Assembly: GCA_028278345.1 (NCBI GenBank)
Contig: JANQEL010000209.1
Span: 1-35,285 of the forward strand
Direction of reading: 5' to 3'
Origin: Myxococcota bacterium
GTDB lineage: Bacteria; Myxococcota_A; UBA9160; UBA4427
DNA: 35,285 bases
Of the stretch, positions 14,653 to 22,244 are shown one piece after another. Position 1 is the stretch's first letter; the number at the start of each line of letters is the position of its first letter. The notes under the pieces were generated by a model, which ran no database searches, was not told the DNA's origin, and saw only the letters and a list, made by a program, of their open reading frames with translations. The position numbers and the translations under genes are program-made.

Positions 14653-14976
14653 ATGCAGACCGAACTCATCACCCAACGCGAAGATCTCGTCATTCGGAGG
14701 GTCGTGCTCGAGCCCGGCGAGGCGATGCCCTGGCACGTCGACCCTTGTCATCGCTTCTCGGTGATCGTGCGCGGGGATGAGCTCACCATCGAGTTTCTCG
14801 AAAGCGGCGAGAAGATCCCGGTCGAGGTCCATGCGGGGAAAGCGGATTGGGATGAGCCGGATGACCGCGTCCACCGCGGCGTCAACACCGGCTCGAGTCG
14901 CTACGAAGAGATCGTCACCTTCTTCCTGGATCCCCCCGGCATCGATCCCCAGCCCGAGAGAGCGCCGGGCGAATGA
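14653..14976 (+). CDS. Cupin-domain protein
   Basis: 107 residues from ATG 14653. A single small cupin barrel: VLEPGEAMPWHVDPCHRFSV provides the first metal-binding motif (His in WHVD and CHRF), then RGDELTIEF and the VHRGVNTGSSRYEEIVTFF second motif. Single-domain cupins of this size are often dioxygenases, isomerases or sensors. The last codon overlaps the next gene by 4 bp (ATGA), suggesting coupled translation with the P-loop kinase-like gene. Confidence 0.85.
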   Translation: MQTELITQREDLVIRRVVLEPGEAMPWHVDPCHRFSVIVRGDELTIEFLESGEKIPVEVHAGKADWDEPDDRVHRGVNTGSSRYEEIVTFFLDPPGIDPQPERAPGE

Positions 14977-15527
14977 ACCGGATCGTGATCGTTTCGGGCT
15001 GCCCGGGGGGTGGCAAGACCACGCTCTCGAAGGCCCTTGTGGAGCAGCTGCCGAGGGGGCTCCACATTCCGTCGGATCTCTTCTACGAGTTTCCGGCGCG
15101 CTTGATCGAACCGACGGAGGAAGCGTCGCATCACCAGAATACGGTGATCATGCAGGCCCTCGCGCGTAGCGCACGCGCTTTCGCCGAAGGGGGCTACGGA
15201 GTCGTGATCGACGGAATCGTGGGTCCTTGGTTCCTTCCAACCCTCTGCAGCGAATGGCCGGATGACATCGACCTTTCCTACATCGTGCTTCGCACCAGCG
15301 AAGCGCAGGCCCTTCGCCGGGTGTGCGATCGCGATGGCCCGGGTTCGAGCGCGCGTGTTCGTCACATGGTCAAGGCCTTTGCCGATGTCTCGCCGTACGA
15401 GGCCCACGTGGTCGAAACGGAGACCGGTGCCGTCGCGGAGACATTCGAATCGGTGAAGCAGGGTCTCGAGGAGGGTCGCTTCGCTCTCGATCGACGTGAC
15501 GTGCTGCGCGGAACCCCGCAGGTGTAG
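14973..15527 (+). CDS. P-loop kinase-like AAA family protein
   Basis: 184 residues from ATG 14973. The Walker A loop is GCPGGGKTT (residues 9-17), followed by an SDLFYEF segment and a VVIDGIVGP strand that could hold the Walker B-like Asp. The layout is that of small-molecule or antibiotic kinases such as the gluconate kinase/chloramphenicol phosphotransferase group (inference). Its start overlaps the cupin gene, and the GrpB-family gene follows after 9 bp. Confidence 0.85.
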   Translation: MNRIVIVSGCPGGGKTTLSKALVEQLPRGLHIPSDLFYEFPARLIEPTEEASHHQNTVIMQALARSARAFAEGGYGVVIDGIVGPWFLPTLCSEWPDDIDLSYIVLRTSEAQALRRVCDRDGPGSSARVRHMVKAFADVSPYEAHVVETETGAVAETFESVKQGLEEGRFALDRRDVLRGTPQV

Positions 15528-15536
15528 GCTTCGCGC

Positions 15537-16049
15537 ATGACGGATCGAGTGAAGATCAAGATCGAGCCGTACGACCCCAGGTGGCAGCGCGAGTTCGAGA
15601 TCGAGCGCGGCGAGCTGCGCGATCTCTTCGCTCCAGTGGCCTTCGCGATCGAACACGTCGGGAGCACGGCCGTGACGGGCCTCGCTGCGAAGCCGATCAT
15701 CGACATCATGCTGGGTTGCGATCGCCTGGCGGACTTCGAGGCGTTCATTCCGACGCTCGAAGAGGCCGGCTGGGAGTATCTCGCCCGCTTCGAGGCCGCG
15801 TTCCCGCAGCGCCGGTTCCTGGTGAAGCCCGCTGCGCCCCCGCGACGCGTGCACCTACACGCAGTCGAGTCGGCCTCGGCGTTCTGGAAGGATCACCTTC
15901 TGTTCCGCGATCGCCTGCGTGGCAACCCGGGGCTCGCGGCCACCTACGAGGCCCTCAAGTTCGGCCTCGCCGAGCAATTCGGCGACGATCGCGAGGGGTA
16001 CAGCGAGGCCAAGACGGATTTCGTCGAATCGGTGCTTCGCGGAGCCTAA
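15537..16049 (+). CDS. GrpB family (UPF0157) protein
   Basis: 170 residues from ATG 15537. The GrpB signature is clear: IEPYDPRWQREFEIE, then IEHVGSTAVTGLAAKPIIDI, then RRFLVKP and RVHLHAVE, then FRDRLRGNP. This is a nucleotidyltransferase-fold family, fused to dephospho-CoA kinase in some bacteria but standalone here. Role unknown. Follows the kinase-like gene closely. Confidence 0.92.
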   Translation: MTDRVKIKIEPYDPRWQREFEIERGELRDLFAPVAFAIEHVGSTAVTGLAAKPIIDIMLGCDRLADFEAFIPTLEEAGWEYLARFEAAFPQRRFLVKPAAPPRRVHLHAVESASAFWKDHLLFRDRLRGNPGLAATYEALKFGLAEQFGDDREGYSEAKTDFVESVLRGA

Positions 16050-16084
16050 GCTTCGCGCACGAACCCCAATGTCAGGAGCAAGTC

Positions 16085-16762
16085 ATGAGAGAAATCGATT
16101 CCGATCTGTGGGTGAGCGAAAGTCCCCTGCGTTTCCTTGGGCTCGAGATGGGAGCGCGCATGACCGTGGTGCGATTGTCGGACGGCAGGCTCTGGTTGCA
16201 TTCGCCGGTTCCGGCCACGCCGGAACTCGTGAAGGAGGTGCAGGCCCTCGGCGAGGTGGCCTACCTGATCGCGCCGAACTGTTTCCATCATCTCTATGTC
16301 GGCGAGTGGAAGGAGGCGTGCCCGGAGGCGCAGGTCTATGTCGCACCGGGGCTCGACGAGAAGCGATCCGACCTCGAGATCGCCGGCGTGCTCGGAAGCG
16401 AAAGCGAAGCCGGCTGGAAGGACGTGATCGATCAGATCGATTTCGGCGGCATGCCGATGGTGAACGAGGTGGTGTTCTTTCACCGGCCGAGTTCGACCCT
16501 GATCATGGTCGACCTGGCGTTCAATATGGGGGAAAACGCCGCGCCGTTGACGAAGCTCTTCTTCAAGATCAATCGCGCCTACGATCGGGTGACGCCGACC
16601 CTGCTCGAGCGTCTGCTCACGCGCGATCGCGCGGCTTGCCGCGCATCGTTCGAACGCATGCTCGAGTGGCCGTTCGAACGCATCATCATGGCCCACGGCG
16701 ACGTGTCGGAGCAGGGTGGGCGCGAAAGCCTCGTTCGCGGGTACGGCTGGCTCTTGAACTGA
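16085..16762 (+). CDS. DUF4336 domain protein (beta-lactamase-like fold)
   Basis: 225 residues from ATG 16085, with AGGAGCAAG upstream. SDGRLWLHSPVPATPELV, then VAYLIAPNCFHHLYVGEW and a later IIMAHGD are hallmarks of DUF4336, which resembles the metallo-beta-lactamase fold but keeps only part of its metal motif (the His-His pair in FHHLY and the C-terminal HGD). No reaction is known for the family. Cytoplasmic. Confidence 0.9.
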   Translation: MREIDSDLWVSESPLRFLGLEMGARMTVVRLSDGRLWLHSPVPATPELVKEVQALGEVAYLIAPNCFHHLYVGEWKEACPEAQVYVAPGLDEKRSDLEIAGVLGSESEAGWKDVIDQIDFGGMPMVNEVVFFHRPSSTLIMVDLAFNMGENAAPLTKLFFKINRAYDRVTPTLLERLLTRDRAACRASFERMLEWPFERIIMAHGDVSEQGGRESLVRGYGWLLN

Positions 16763-16806
16763 AGAACCGGGCGCGTGATGAGCGGGGCACCGAGGAGGGT
16801 TCGACC

Positions 16807-17424
16807 TTGAAGCACTACTGCTCGCCGCTCAGCCGCGCGTCCACGACGATCTGGATGTTCGAAGAGCTCGACGTTCCCCACGAACAGGTTCTGATCGACT
16901 TCACGAAGGAGGAGAACAGAACGCCCGACTACCTCGCCATCAACCCGATGGGAAAGGTGCCGTGTCTGGTGGACGGCGATGTCGTGGTGACGGAGGCCGC
17001 GGCGATCTGTGCGTACCTCGCGGATCGCTTTCCCGAGAAGGGCCTCGCGCCAGCACCCGATTCACCCGAGCGAGGCGTCTACTATCGCTACCTCTTCGCC
17101 CCGGGGACGACCTTCGAGCCGGTCTTCGCCCTGAGTGCCCTCGGGATCGAACATCCGAACCCCACGTCCGCGGGCTGGGGAGACATGCCACGTGTGATGA
17201 ACACGATCGAGAGCATGACGCCAGAGCAGGATTGGGCACTGGGGGAGTCGTTCAGCGCCGCCGACATCGTCTTCGGCGGCCTGCTCGACTTCGCGATGGT
17301 GTTCGGTTGGTTCGAGGCGAGCCCGAAGGTGGCCGCCTACGTCGATCGCATTCGCGCGCGACCGGCCTACCGTTCCACCCACGAGCCCTTCATCGCCGCG
17401 AACTTCGAATTCCGGGTTGGCTGA
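16807..17424 (+). CDS. Glutathione S-transferase
   Basis: 205 residues from TTG 16807; GGAGG (16794-16798) lies upstream and no in-frame ATG or GTG is nearer. The N-terminal thioredoxin-like domain (YCSPLSRASTTIWMFEEL, then INPMGKVPCLVDGDVVVTEA) binds glutathione: the cis-Pro in KVPCL and TEAAAI are the usual contacts. The C-terminal helical domain contains LGESFSAADIVFGGLL, the GST folding motif. It probably conjugates or isomerises electrophiles with glutathione; substrate unknown. Confidence 0.92.
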   Translation: MKHYCSPLSRASTTIWMFEELDVPHEQVLIDFTKEENRTPDYLAINPMGKVPCLVDGDVVVTEAAAICAYLADRFPEKGLAPAPDSPERGVYYRYLFAPGTTFEPVFALSALGIEHPNPTSAGWGDMPRVMNTIESMTPEQDWALGESFSAADIVFGGLLDFAMVFGWFEASPKVAAYVDRIRARPAYRSTHEPFIAANFEFRVG

Positions 17425-17444
17425 ACACCCAAAGGAGATCAATC

Positions 17445-17729
17445 GTGAAACGCTACATGCTGCTCCACATCGGCTTCGAGCCCCCCACCCAGAAAGTCAT
17501 GGACGGTTGGAACGCCTGGTTCGAATCGATCGCCGGTCGCACGGTCGAGAACGGGGGCTTTCACGGCGGTGCGCGCGAGATCTCGCGGGAGGGAACGAAG
17601 GATCTCACGATGGGCCCGGATGCGATCACGGGATACTCGATCATCAACGCCGAGAGCCTCGAAGAGGCGACCGAGATCGCGGGGCGCAATCCGTTCATCG
17701 CGAGCATTCGCGTCTACGAGGTTTCGTGA
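17445..17729 (+). CDS. YCII-like small protein
   Basis: 94 residues from GTG 17445, with an AAAGGAGAT ribosome-binding site. The N-terminal KRYMLLHIGFEPPTQ, central GPDAITGYSIINAESLEEAT and C-terminal SIRVYEV fit the YCII/dimeric alpha-beta barrel group. Members often act as small enzymes or regulators in degradation pathways; no catalytic residue can be named here. Follows the GST gene after 20 bp and may be co-transcribed. Confidence 0.82.
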   Translation: MKRYMLLHIGFEPPTQKVMDGWNAWFESIAGRTVENGGFHGGAREISREGTKDLTMGPDAITGYSIINAESLEEATEIAGRNPFIASIRVYEVS

Positions 17730-17757
17730 TCATGAGCACCGGCCCGGGTATCGATTG

Positions 17758-18201
17758 ATGTCGACTGATGACCTGCACACGCGCGTCGAACGGGAAATCG
17801 TGAGCCTGCACGAGTTCTTCGTTGACTGGTTCGGCGGGACGCTCGAAGAGGCGGCATTCGAAACCGATTTCGTGCCACGATTCTCGACCGATCTCGTGTT
17901 CATCCCGCCCGCGGGTCGTCTGCTCGGCTACCCGGAACTCGAAACGGCGATCCGGGAGAGATACTCGACGAACCCCGACTTTCGCATCCAGATCCGCAAT
18001 GTCGTCGTACATCGCCACTTCGCGGGGAAGGTCCTGGCGACCTACGAGGAATGGCAGCGCAATGCGTTGGCTTCGACGCCACCGGACAACGGCCGCCTGG
18101 CGACCGTGCTGTTCGAAGAGGGCGAACGGCTTCGTTGGCTGCACATCCACGAGACCTGGCTGCCCGAGGAGGTCATGGCGAGCGGGCCATACGATTTCTA
18201 G
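17758..18201 (+). CDS. SnoaL/NTF2-like protein
   Basis: 147 residues from ATG 17758; the frame continues upstream but a start here gives the standard length. An N-terminal helix (HTRVEREIVSLHEFFVDWF) is followed by the alternating strands of an alpha+beta barrel (FVPRFSTDLVFIPP, then VVVHRHFAGKVLATYEEWQ, then LRWLHIHETWLP). NTF2-like proteins act as isomerases, dehydratases or binding domains. Function here unknown. Confidence 0.78.
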   Translation: MSTDDLHTRVEREIVSLHEFFVDWFGGTLEEAAFETDFVPRFSTDLVFIPPAGRLLGYPELETAIRERYSTNPDFRIQIRNVVVHRHFAGKVLATYEEWQRNALASTPPDNGRLATVLFEEGERLRWLHIHETWLPEEVMASGPYDF

Positions 18202-18219
18202 AGACGGGTCGAAGCGAGC

Positions 18220-19044
18220 ATGGAGCGCATTCGCGTCGAGGAGTACGGAAGCGGGCCGGGGCCCGTGTTCGTACTGCACGGCGGGCCGGGTGCTCCCGGC
18301 AGTGCGGGGCCGCTCGCGCGGGCCCTCGCAAAGCACTTCCAGGTGTTCGAGCCGTGGCAGCGCAGGAGCGGAGAAGTGCCGCTCAGCGTTTCGCGTCACA
18401 TCGAAGACCTGATGACCGAGATCGAGAGCAGGGCACCCCGCTCAAGCGTTGCGCTCGTGGGCGAATCGTGGGGCGCCATGCTCGCGCTGGCCTTCGCGGC
18501 AGAGCATCCGAGCCGGGTCAGGGCCATCGCACTCGTGGGTTGCGGCACCTTCGATCTGCGTGCGCGGGCGGAACTCCTGGCGAACCTGAAGGCGCGGACG
18601 ACTCCCGAACTCGAGGCGGCGATGCACGACCTCGAGGCGAAGGAACCCGACCCCGAGGCGCGCTTCGCAGCCGGTCATCGGCTGCAGGACCGTCTATATA
18701 CCTACGCCCGCGACGCGGATGCCGGGGACGGTGTGCGAGAGGCGGATCTCGCCGGTCATGTCGAGAGTTGGAACGACATGATCCTGCTCCAGGAAGAGGG
18801 CGTGTATCCCGCGGCGTTCAGTCGGATCGACTGCCCGACCGCGATGTTTCACGGCGATTACGATCCGCACCCGGGCCCTCGCATTCGCGAGAGCCTGGAG
18901 CCCCACCTGCCACAGCTCGAATACGTCGAGTTCGAGCGCTGCGGGCACGATCCGCTGGTCGAACGCCACGCCCGGGTGCGATACCTCGAAACCCTGGGCG
19001 ACTGGTTGGCGACCCAATTGGCGGGTGCGTCGGGCAGCGATTGA
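18220..19044 (+). CDS. Alpha/beta hydrolase (proline iminopeptidase-like fold)
   Basis: 274 residues from ATG 18220. HGGPG (20-24) is the oxyanion-hole motif of the iminopeptidase-like branch, the nucleophile is Ser83 (GESWG), the acid is probably Asp213 or Asp215 (HGDYDPHPG) and the base is His243 (CGHDPL). The enzyme likely hydrolyses an ester, amide or peptide bond; nothing in sequence separates a peptidase from an esterase. Cytoplasmic. Confidence 0.9.
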   Translation: MERIRVEEYGSGPGPVFVLHGGPGAPGSAGPLARALAKHFQVFEPWQRRSGEVPLSVSRHIEDLMTEIESRAPRSSVALVGESWGAMLALAFAAEHPSRVRAIALVGCGTFDLRARAELLANLKARTTPELEAAMHDLEAKEPDPEARFAAGHRLQDRLYTYARDADAGDGVREADLAGHVESWNDMILLQEEGVYPAAFSRIDCPTAMFHGDYDPHPGPRIRESLEPHLPQLEYVEFERCGHDPLVERHARVRYLETLGDWLATQLAGASGSD

Positions 19045-19128
19045 CGGCGGATTGACGCGAGCAGGCAACGAAGCACCATTCGTATGCGGCCCCGCTCGCG
19101 AAAATCACCCGAAAGTTTGCCTCCGAAG

Positions 19129-19173
19129 GTGTCGACAGGCAGAGACGTTCGCGCTCTCGAACGAGTGCGACAC
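19129..19173 (+). other. Stem-loop in the leader of the uridylyltransferase gene
   Basis: GTGTCG (19129-19134) pairs with CGACAC (19168-19173), and inside it CGTTCG (19146-19151) pairs with CGAACG (19158-19163). The structure sits in the 150-bp gap before the UGPase gene. No T run follows, so it is not a standard terminator. It could be a leader structure or chance. Confidence 0.3.
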
Positions 19174-19218
19174 CAGTAGCGAGAGCCAAGGCAAGAGGTG
19201 AAAGAGGAACACCCCGGC

Positions 19219-20625
19219 ATGTCGAGCGACGCCCAGCACGAGCGATTCAGCGAGAAGATGCGAAGCGAGGGTCTCCCCGAGATCGCCATCGCGGCCTTCT
19301 CGCGTGCGCTGCGCTTCGTGGCCGAGGGTGGGGCGACCACGATCCCCGAAGCCTCGATCGAGCCGGTCGATCACCTCGAACACCTCGACGGTCTCGGCGC
19401 GTACGAAGCCGCGGGCCGCAAAGCGGTGAAGCGAAGCGTCGTCATCAAGCTCAACGGCGGCCTCGGTACGAGCATGGGTCTTTCGAAGGCGAAGAGCCTG
19501 CTCGAGATCCGCGACGGCCTCACCTTCCTCGACCTGATCGCCCGGCAGGTGCTCGCCCAGCGCGAGGCGTGGGGCGGTGAACTTTCCCTGCTGCTCATGA
19601 ACAGTTTTCGCACACGCGACGATTCCCTCGAAGCGCTCGGGAAGTACGAGACCCTCGCGCGCGAACTTCCCCTCGACTTCGTGCAGCACAAGGTGCCGCG
19701 CATCGACATCGATGCGGAGGCCTGGCAGCCGGTCGAGTGGCCGAGCGATCCCGATCTCGAATGGTGCCCGCCCGGCCATGGCGATCTCTACATTGCCCTT
19801 GCGAGCTCGGGCATGCTCGACGCGCTTCGCGGGCGCGGCATCCGTTACGCCTTCGTTTCGAACGCCGACAACCTCGGCGCCGTGCTCGACCCGCGCATCC
19901 TCGGCTACATGGCGGAGAACCACCTGCCTTTCCTGATGGAGGTGGCCGAGCGCACCGAGGCCGACAAGAAGGGCGGTCACCTGGCGCGACGCGATGGGCA
20001 GCTGATGTTGCGGGAAGTGGCGCAGTGTCCGAAGGAAGACGTCGACGCCTTCCAGGATGTTTCGCGGCACCGCTTCTTCAACACGAACAACCTCTGGGTC
20101 GATCTCGATGCCCTGGCGAGCGCCCTCGACGCTTCGCCAGGCGGGCTGCCGCTCCCGGTCATCTCGAATCAGAAGCGGGTATCGAGTGTCGACGACACGA
20201 GCCCGCGTTGCCTGCAACTCGAGACCGCGATGGGTTCGGCCATCGAATGCTTCGAAGGCGCCCAGGCGCTCGTGGTACCGCGAGTGCGATTCGCCCCCGT
20301 GAAGACGACCAACGACCTGCTGCTCCTCTGGTCGGACGCCTACGAGATGACGGAAGATGCCCGCATGGTGCCCGCGCAGGTGACGGGTGGATCCGATCGC
20401 GTGATCGACCTCGACTCGCGCTACTTCGGCAAGATCGACGATCTGGCCCGCCGCTTCCCCGATGGTGCGCCTTCGCTGATCAAGTGTCGCCGATTCAGCG
20501 TGGTGGGCGATCACCGCTTCGGGCGGGATATCTCCATCGAAGGCGACGTTCAACTGGTGAACGAGGGCGAAGAGCCCGTCGAAGTCGCGGCAGGCAGTGT
20601 ACTCTCGGGGGGCTCGGGCGGCTGA
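19219..20625 (+). CDS. UTP-glucose-1-phosphate uridylyltransferase (UDPGP family)
   Basis: 468 residues from ATG 19219; a GTG at 19198 adds seven residues and is possible. The protein belongs to the UDPGP family (PF01704), the type usual in eukaryotes and some bacteria, not the GalU type. The nucleotide-binding motif is LNGGLGTSMGLSKAK (from about residue 78). SNADNLGAVLDPRILGY, RFFNTNNLWVDL and the C-terminal GDVQLVNEGEEP strands also fit. It should make UDP-glucose from UTP and glucose-1-phosphate for polysaccharide and glycoconjugate synthesis. Stands alone after a 150-bp gap, so probably has its own promoter. Confidence 0.9.
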   Translation: MSSDAQHERFSEKMRSEGLPEIAIAAFSRALRFVAEGGATTIPEASIEPVDHLEHLDGLGAYEAAGRKAVKRSVVIKLNGGLGTSMGLSKAKSLLEIRDGLTFLDLIARQVLAQREAWGGELSLLLMNSFRTRDDSLEALGKYETLARELPLDFVQHKVPRIDIDAEAWQPVEWPSDPDLEWCPPGHGDLYIALASSGMLDALRGRGIRYAFVSNADNLGAVLDPRILGYMAENHLPFLMEVAERTEADKKGGHLARRDGQLMLREVAQCPKEDVDAFQDVSRHRFFNTNNLWVDLDALASALDASPGGLPLPVISNQKRVSSVDDTSPRCLQLETAMGSAIECFEGAQALVVPRVRFAPVKTTNDLLLLWSDAYEMTEDARMVPAQVTGGSDRVIDLDSRYFGKIDDLARRFPDGAPSLIKCRRFSVVGDHRFGRDISIEGDVQLVNEGEEPVEVAAGSVLSGGSGG

Positions 20626-20709
20626 GCCGCGTCGGGTTTCCCGTTCACTGCAACGCACGCCCCGTTGCCGATGCGACCCAGGCGTCGCGCGCGATAAAGG
20701 GCATTCGCG

Positions 20710-21249
20710 ATGGCCGACTTCGACCTGCAACCCCACCTGGTAGGTGAATACCTCGAGCTGCGTCCCCTCGCAGAGGGCGACTTCGATGCCCTCTACGCCG
20801 CCGCGAGCGATCCCCTCGTCTGGGAACAACACCCCGCGAGTGATCGCTACCAGGAGCCCGTGTTTCGCGAGTTCTTTCGCGACGCGATGGAATCGAAGGG
20901 CGCGTTGATCGCAATCGACCGCGCGACCGGCGAGGTGGTGGGTTCGTCTCGCTATTGGGGTCTCGACCTCGAGGCCGACGAGATCGAGATCGGTTGGACC
21001 TTCCTCGCGCGCTCCCATTGGGGTGGGTTCTACAACGCCGAGATGAAGCGCTTGATGATCGAGCACGCCTTCCGCTTCGTGGGTAGTGTGATCCTGATGA
21101 TCGCGCCGACGAATGCCCGCTCCCAGAAGGCGGCGGAGAAGGTCGGTGGGGTCTTCGAGGGGTCGCGCTTCAAGGAGGGCTACGGTGACTACTTCGTCTA
21201 TCGCATTCGCGAAGTGCCGAAGCTCCCCGAGCGGGCGACGCCGAAGTGA
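20710..21249 (+). CDS. GNAT N-acetyltransferase with degenerate acetyl-CoA loop
   Basis: 179 residues from ATG 20710, with an AAAGGG site upstream. LELRPLAEGDFDALYAAASD, then IEIGWTFLARSHWGGFYNAE and TNARSQKAAEKVGGVFEG match the RimJ/RimL-like layout. The pyrophosphate loop (usually QxxGxG/A) reads SHWGGFYNAEM, which is common in one bacterial subfamily. Overlaps the next gene by 4 bp. Confidence 0.85.
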   Translation: MADFDLQPHLVGEYLELRPLAEGDFDALYAAASDPLVWEQHPASDRYQEPVFREFFRDAMESKGALIAIDRATGEVVGSSRYWGLDLEADEIEIGWTFLARSHWGGFYNAEMKRLMIEHAFRFVGSVILMIAPTNARSQKAAEKVGGVFEGSRFKEGYGDYFVYRIREVPKLPERATPK

Positions 21250-21884
21250 GTTCGCAGGCGGGCGGTGAGGTCACGGTCGAGTTCTTCTTCGCACCGGGTA
21301 GCCGCTACTCCTACCTGGCCTCGACGCAGATCGACGCCCTCGAGAAGGAGACGGGTTGCCGGGTGCACTGGCGACCGGTGCACGGGCCCGACATCCGCGC
21401 GTTGCGCGGGCGCGATCCCTTCGAGGGGCCTGCCCTCTCGGGGCAGTACGAGACCGCTTATCGCGAGCGCGACGCGAAAGCCTGGGCGGCGTACTACGGC
21501 GTTGCGTACGAAGAACCGCGCGAGTTCCACTTCGACTACGCGCTGCTGGTCGAAGCCTGTCTTGCCGGGGCGGTGCTCGGTGCTGGAAGCCACCTCTTCC
21601 GGGCGGTGGCCTTTGCGGTCTACGGTGCTGGGCGCTGGCCCGTCGATCGCGAACTCGTGGCCGCGGTCGCGCAGGAGTGCGGACTGGAGCGCGAAGCCTT
21701 TCTGGCGGCACTCGAGAGCGACGAAGTCGCCCAGGCCCGCGTGGCCAACGCACGCGACGCCTTCGAGCGCGGCGCCTTCGGCGTGCCGACCTTCTTCGTT
21801 GGGGCCGAGATGTTCTGGGGGAACGATCGACTTCCCCTGGTGCGAGCGGCCATCGAGAACGCGCGGGCGAAGCCGGCCGGGTGA
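21246..21884 (+). CDS. 2-hydroxychromene-2-carboxylate isomerase/DsbA family protein
   Basis: 212 residues from GTG 21246, overlapping the previous stop (GTGA). The thioredoxin-fold core is visible: FFFAPGSRYSYLASTQ at the N-terminus, where DsbA would have its CxxC but which has SRYS here, and FGVPTFFVGAEMFWGNDRL with the cis-Pro near the C-terminus. This is the kappa-class GST/HCCA isomerase group, which isomerises chromene-carboxylates in aromatic degradation using glutathione. A second member of the family lies at 26,241. Confidence 0.85.
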   Translation: MSSQAGGEVTVEFFFAPGSRYSYLASTQIDALEKETGCRVHWRPVHGPDIRALRGRDPFEGPALSGQYETAYRERDAKAWAAYYGVAYEEPREFHFDYALLVEACLAGAVLGAGSHLFRAVAFAVYGAGRWPVDRELVAAVAQECGLEREAFLAALESDEVAQARVANARDAFERGAFGVPTFFVGAEMFWGNDRLPLVRAAIENARAKPAG

Positions 21885-21953
21885 ACCCAGACGCCGTGTT
21901 AGGCTCTTCCCTTCGCAGCACCCCCACCGCGAGCCGCGCGACTGGAGCCCCCC

Positions 21954-22244
21954 ATGTGTCGCAACATCAAGACCCTCTACAACTTCGAACCCCCGGCCAC
22001 CGACGATGAGGTTCGCGCTGCTTCGCTGCAGTTCGTCCGCAAGCTCTCGGGCATGAACAAGCCGTCGAAGGCGAACGAAGCGGTCTTCGAAGCGGCCATC
22101 GATGGCGTCGCCGCGATCGCGCGTGATCTGATCGATTCGCTTACGACGAACGCCGCGCCGCGCAACCGCGAGATCGAAACCGCCAAGGCGAAAGCGCGCG
22201 CGGCCAAGCGGTTCGGTCGCCAGGAAGGCAGCGCTCCCCCATGA
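21954..22244 (+). CDS. DUF2277 family protein
   Basis: 96 residues from ATG 21954. MCRNIKTLYNFEPPATDDEV, then ASLQFVRKLSGMNKPSKANE and the lysine/arginine-rich C-terminus are the DUF2277 signature. No function is known. Its last bases overlap the start of the symporter (ATGA at 22241-22244), so it is probably translated together with it. Confidence 0.93.
   Translation: MCRNIKTLYNFEPPATDDEVRAASLQFVRKLSGMNKPSKANEAVFEAAIDGVAAIARDLIDSLTTNAAPRNREIETAKAKARAAKRFGRQEGSAPP

Noticed and set aside
19105..21066. A 653-codon open frame on the minus strand, antisense to the uridylyltransferase and GNAT genes
   Set aside because: It spans two unrelated + strand genes that carry clear family motifs. Its own composition is Arg/His/Val-rich and matches no family, as expected from high-GC antisense frames.
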